Of a stretch of 7,346 bases of DNA, positions 6,458-7,346 are shown piece by piece. The position numbers and the translations under genes were made by a program. Numbering within the stretch: the first letter of the stretch is position 1; the number at the start of each line of letters is the position of its first letter. This DNA is from Dehalococcoidia bacterium (GTDB lineage: Bacteria; Chloroflexota; Dehalococcoidia; Dehalococcoidales; DAOWLH01). Under the pieces are notes generated by a model. It was not told the origin of the DNA, did not search any database, and saw only the letters and a program-made list of their open reading frames with translations. The DNA is taken from positions 1 through 7,346 of the forward strand of contig DAOWLH010000032.1 of NCBI GenBank assembly GCA_030643515.1, read 5' to 3'.

Positions 6458-6784
6458 ATGACATCACACAGGGTAACCCTCGACGTTAATGACAAAGCCA
6501 TTCCCATCAAGGGCTTCGTTCAAGATTTCATTGGAAACGTGGTTACCGGCATGGTTGCCACGTTGAAGGGGACAGGAAAAACACAAAACAGCCTTCTTTC
6601 CATCGAAGGAGATAGGGTTGATATACAGGTAGGCGGCGCCGCAGTTTTTGCTAATCCGTTTGTCAGCGAATTTATCAAGAACACTGTTTGCGGCATGGTG
6701 GCGACACTGAATGGTGTCGAGCATATAGATAGGCTACAAATCAGCATCATAGAGCAAGACGTAGTTGAAGAGAATCAGCGTTAG
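6458..6784 (+). CDS. Uncharacterised protein made of two 48-residue repeats
   Basis: I do not recognise this 108-residue protein by name. The ATG at 6458 has a good ribosome site (AAGGAG, 6443-6448). It consists of two copies of one unit in register without gaps: residues about 5-52 and 53-100. Aligned at an offset of 48 are Arg5/Arg53, Val6/Val54, Val10/Val58, Phe20/Phe68, Val21/Val69, Phe24/Phe72, Ile25/Ile73, Asn27/Asn75, Gly31/Gly79, the MVATL at 32-36 and 80-84, and Gly38/Gly86. Each unit looks like a beta strand, then a helix (FVxxFI), then a hydrophobic NxVxGMVATLxG strand or helix. I see no signal peptide, membrane span or metal motif; the tail (about 98-108) is acidic. It begins 23 bases after the broken PE gene, so the two may once have been co-transcribed. 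Function is unknown; the pseudo-twofold build suggests a small structural or ligand-binding fold. Confidence 0.8.
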   Translation: MTSHRVTLDVNDKAIPIKGFVQDFIGNVVTGMVATLKGTGKTQNSLLSIEGDRVDIQVGGAAVFANPFVSEFIKNTVCGMVATLNGVEHIDRLQISIIEQDVVEENQR

Positions 6785-6793
6785 TAATATAAT
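6765..6793 (+). promoter_or_regulatory. Probable promoter of tRNA-Gly, starting inside the preceding gene
   Basis: TTGAAG at 6765-6770 and a perfect TATAAT at 6788-6793 are spaced by 17 bases. The -35 box lies within the last codons of the two-repeat protein gene (stop at 6782-6784). Transcription would begin near 6800, giving a leader of about 30 bases before the mature tRNA at 6831. A TTGACA at 6821-6826 is too close to the tRNA to serve as its -35. Confidence 0.62.
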
Positions 6794-6830
6794 TATCCCG
6801 AGGTGGAAACCAAGAGCAACTTGACATAAT

Positions 6831-6906
6831 GCGGGAGTAACTCAGCTGGTAGAGTCCCTGCCTTCCAAGCAGGTTGTCGCGGGTTCGAGTCCCGTCTCCC
6901 GCTCCA
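6831..6906 (+). tRNA. tRNA-Gly (anticodon UCC)
   Basis: This is a complete 76-base tRNA. The acceptor GCGGGAG (6831-6837) pairs with CTCCCGC (6896-6902). The D arm is ACTC-AGCTGGTA-GAGT. The anticodon stem CCTGC (6857-6861) pairs with GCAGG (6869-6873) around loop CTTCCAA, anticodon TCC at 6864-6866, reading glycine GGA. The T arm is GCGGG-TTCGAGT-CCCGT. Discriminator T6903 and CCA (6904-6906) are encoded. A tyrosine recombinase gene starts 31 bases downstream, so the 3' half of this tRNA is a likely integration site. Confidence 0.96.
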
Positions 6907-6937
6907 CACGCCTAGGGTGAGTACCTGCTTTCATAAA

Positions 6938-7346
6938 ATGAGTATTGAAAACCTGCTTCTAAAATACAAGCTTACAGCAGAGGCAGAGGGGTCAAGTGCT
7001 AAAACCTTTGCCCATGTAAACCTTTCGGTAAGGCTCTTTTCCGATTTTCTCGGGGGAATAACCGATGCTGGCCAGGTTACCGCCGATGACCTTCGACATT
7101 TCATAGTTTATCTACGACAAAGGCCGAAGTGGACCGGCAAACGGAAGCAAAAGAATGAGAAACTGAGTGCCAATACCATAAACACCTATGTCAGGGGAAT
7201 AAAAGCTTTCTGGGCATGGCTTGAGCGCGAAGAAATAATCAAGGATATTCACAATGGAACGTTGTCAAATAATTACAAGATCGAACCTAAGATAAGAAAG
7301 TTTATAGAAAAGCGCCTTAAGCCCAATCCCAAAAGAAGTGCTTTTC
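6938..7346 (+). CDS. Tyrosine recombinase / phage-type integrase, N-terminal part (3' partial)
   Basis: The frame from ATG 6938 stays open to the window edge (136 residues). It has the look of the SAM-like core-binding domain of tyrosine integrases: a helix LLLKYKLTAEAEG, then SAKTFAHVNLSVRLFSDFLG, VTADDLRHFIVYLRQRPKW, a basic KRKQKNEKLSANTINTYVRG segment and IKAFWAWLEREEII. The catalytic domain (Arg, HxxR, Tyr) lies beyond the window, so activity cannot be judged. No clear ribosome site precedes the ATG; GGTGAG about 17 bases upstream is too far. The sequence is richer in A and T than the operon genes, in keeping with acquisition. Position directly after tRNA-Gly is typical of an integrase at the edge of a genomic island or prophage. 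Confidence 0.82.
   Translation, partial: MSIENLLLKYKLTAEAEGSSAKTFAHVNLSVRLFSDFLGGITDAGQVTADDLRHFIVYLRQRPKWTGKRKQKNEKLSANTINTYVRGIKAFWAWLEREEIIKDIHNGTLSNNYKIEPKIRKFIEKRLKPNPKRSAF

Noticed and set aside
1..7346. CRISPR arrays, insertion sequences or a defence system
   Set aside because: There are no regularly spaced repeats, transposase motifs or defence domains; the only mobile signature is the integrase at the right edge.

Overview
The window looks like a piece of chromosome from an anaerobic bacterium, most likely a Dehalococcoidia-type member of the Chloroflexota. The evidence is a porGDAB 2-oxoacid:ferredoxin oxidoreductase cluster followed by Nuo/GltD-like electron-transfer subunits, a 46-residue zinc-ribbon protein of the DUF5679 type that I associate with that lineage, and bacterial tRNAs with encoded CCA. 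The assignment is an inference from gene content and protein flavour; no rRNA or other taxonomic marker is present.

Region 1 (1-5515, plus strand) is one tightly packed operon entered from its middle. The order is porG (5' end missing), porD, porA and porB, then a fusion protein (C-terminal part of NuoF joined to a GltD/NfnB-like FAD/NADPH oxidoreductase), then a NuoG/HoxU-like iron-sulfur protein with an extra C-terminal zinc-ribbon-like end. Adjacent genes abut or overlap by 1 to about 8 bases, so translation is probably coupled. Pyruvate (or a related 2-oxoacid) would be oxidised by PorGDAB with CoA to acyl-CoA, CO2 and low-potential electrons. The last two proteins offer a chain of Fe-S clusters plus FAD and a probable NADPH site that could exchange these electrons with the pyridine nucleotide pool. 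The whole could act as a dedicated Por-to-NADP(H) module, or run in reverse for pyruvate synthesis.

Region 2 (5516-6906) is a run of short transcription units. tRNA-Pro(UGG) has its own promoter. The DUF5679-like gene has a textbook promoter and ribosome binding site and is followed by an 11-bp perfect hairpin. Next is a broken LigD-type 3'-phosphoesterase gene with an internal in-frame deletion and a premature stop. An unrecognised 108-residue protein made of two gapless 48-residue repeats follows, and then tRNA-Gly(UCC), whose promoter begins inside the preceding gene.

Region 3 (6907-7346) begins 31 bases after tRNA-Gly with the N-terminal part of a tyrosine recombinase, cut by the window edge. 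The sequence is visibly more AT-rich here than in the por operon (hand counts of single 60-base lines: 25/60 G+C at 7141-7200 against 39/60 at 2221-2280). This is the classic layout of the left edge of an integrated element in a tRNA gene.
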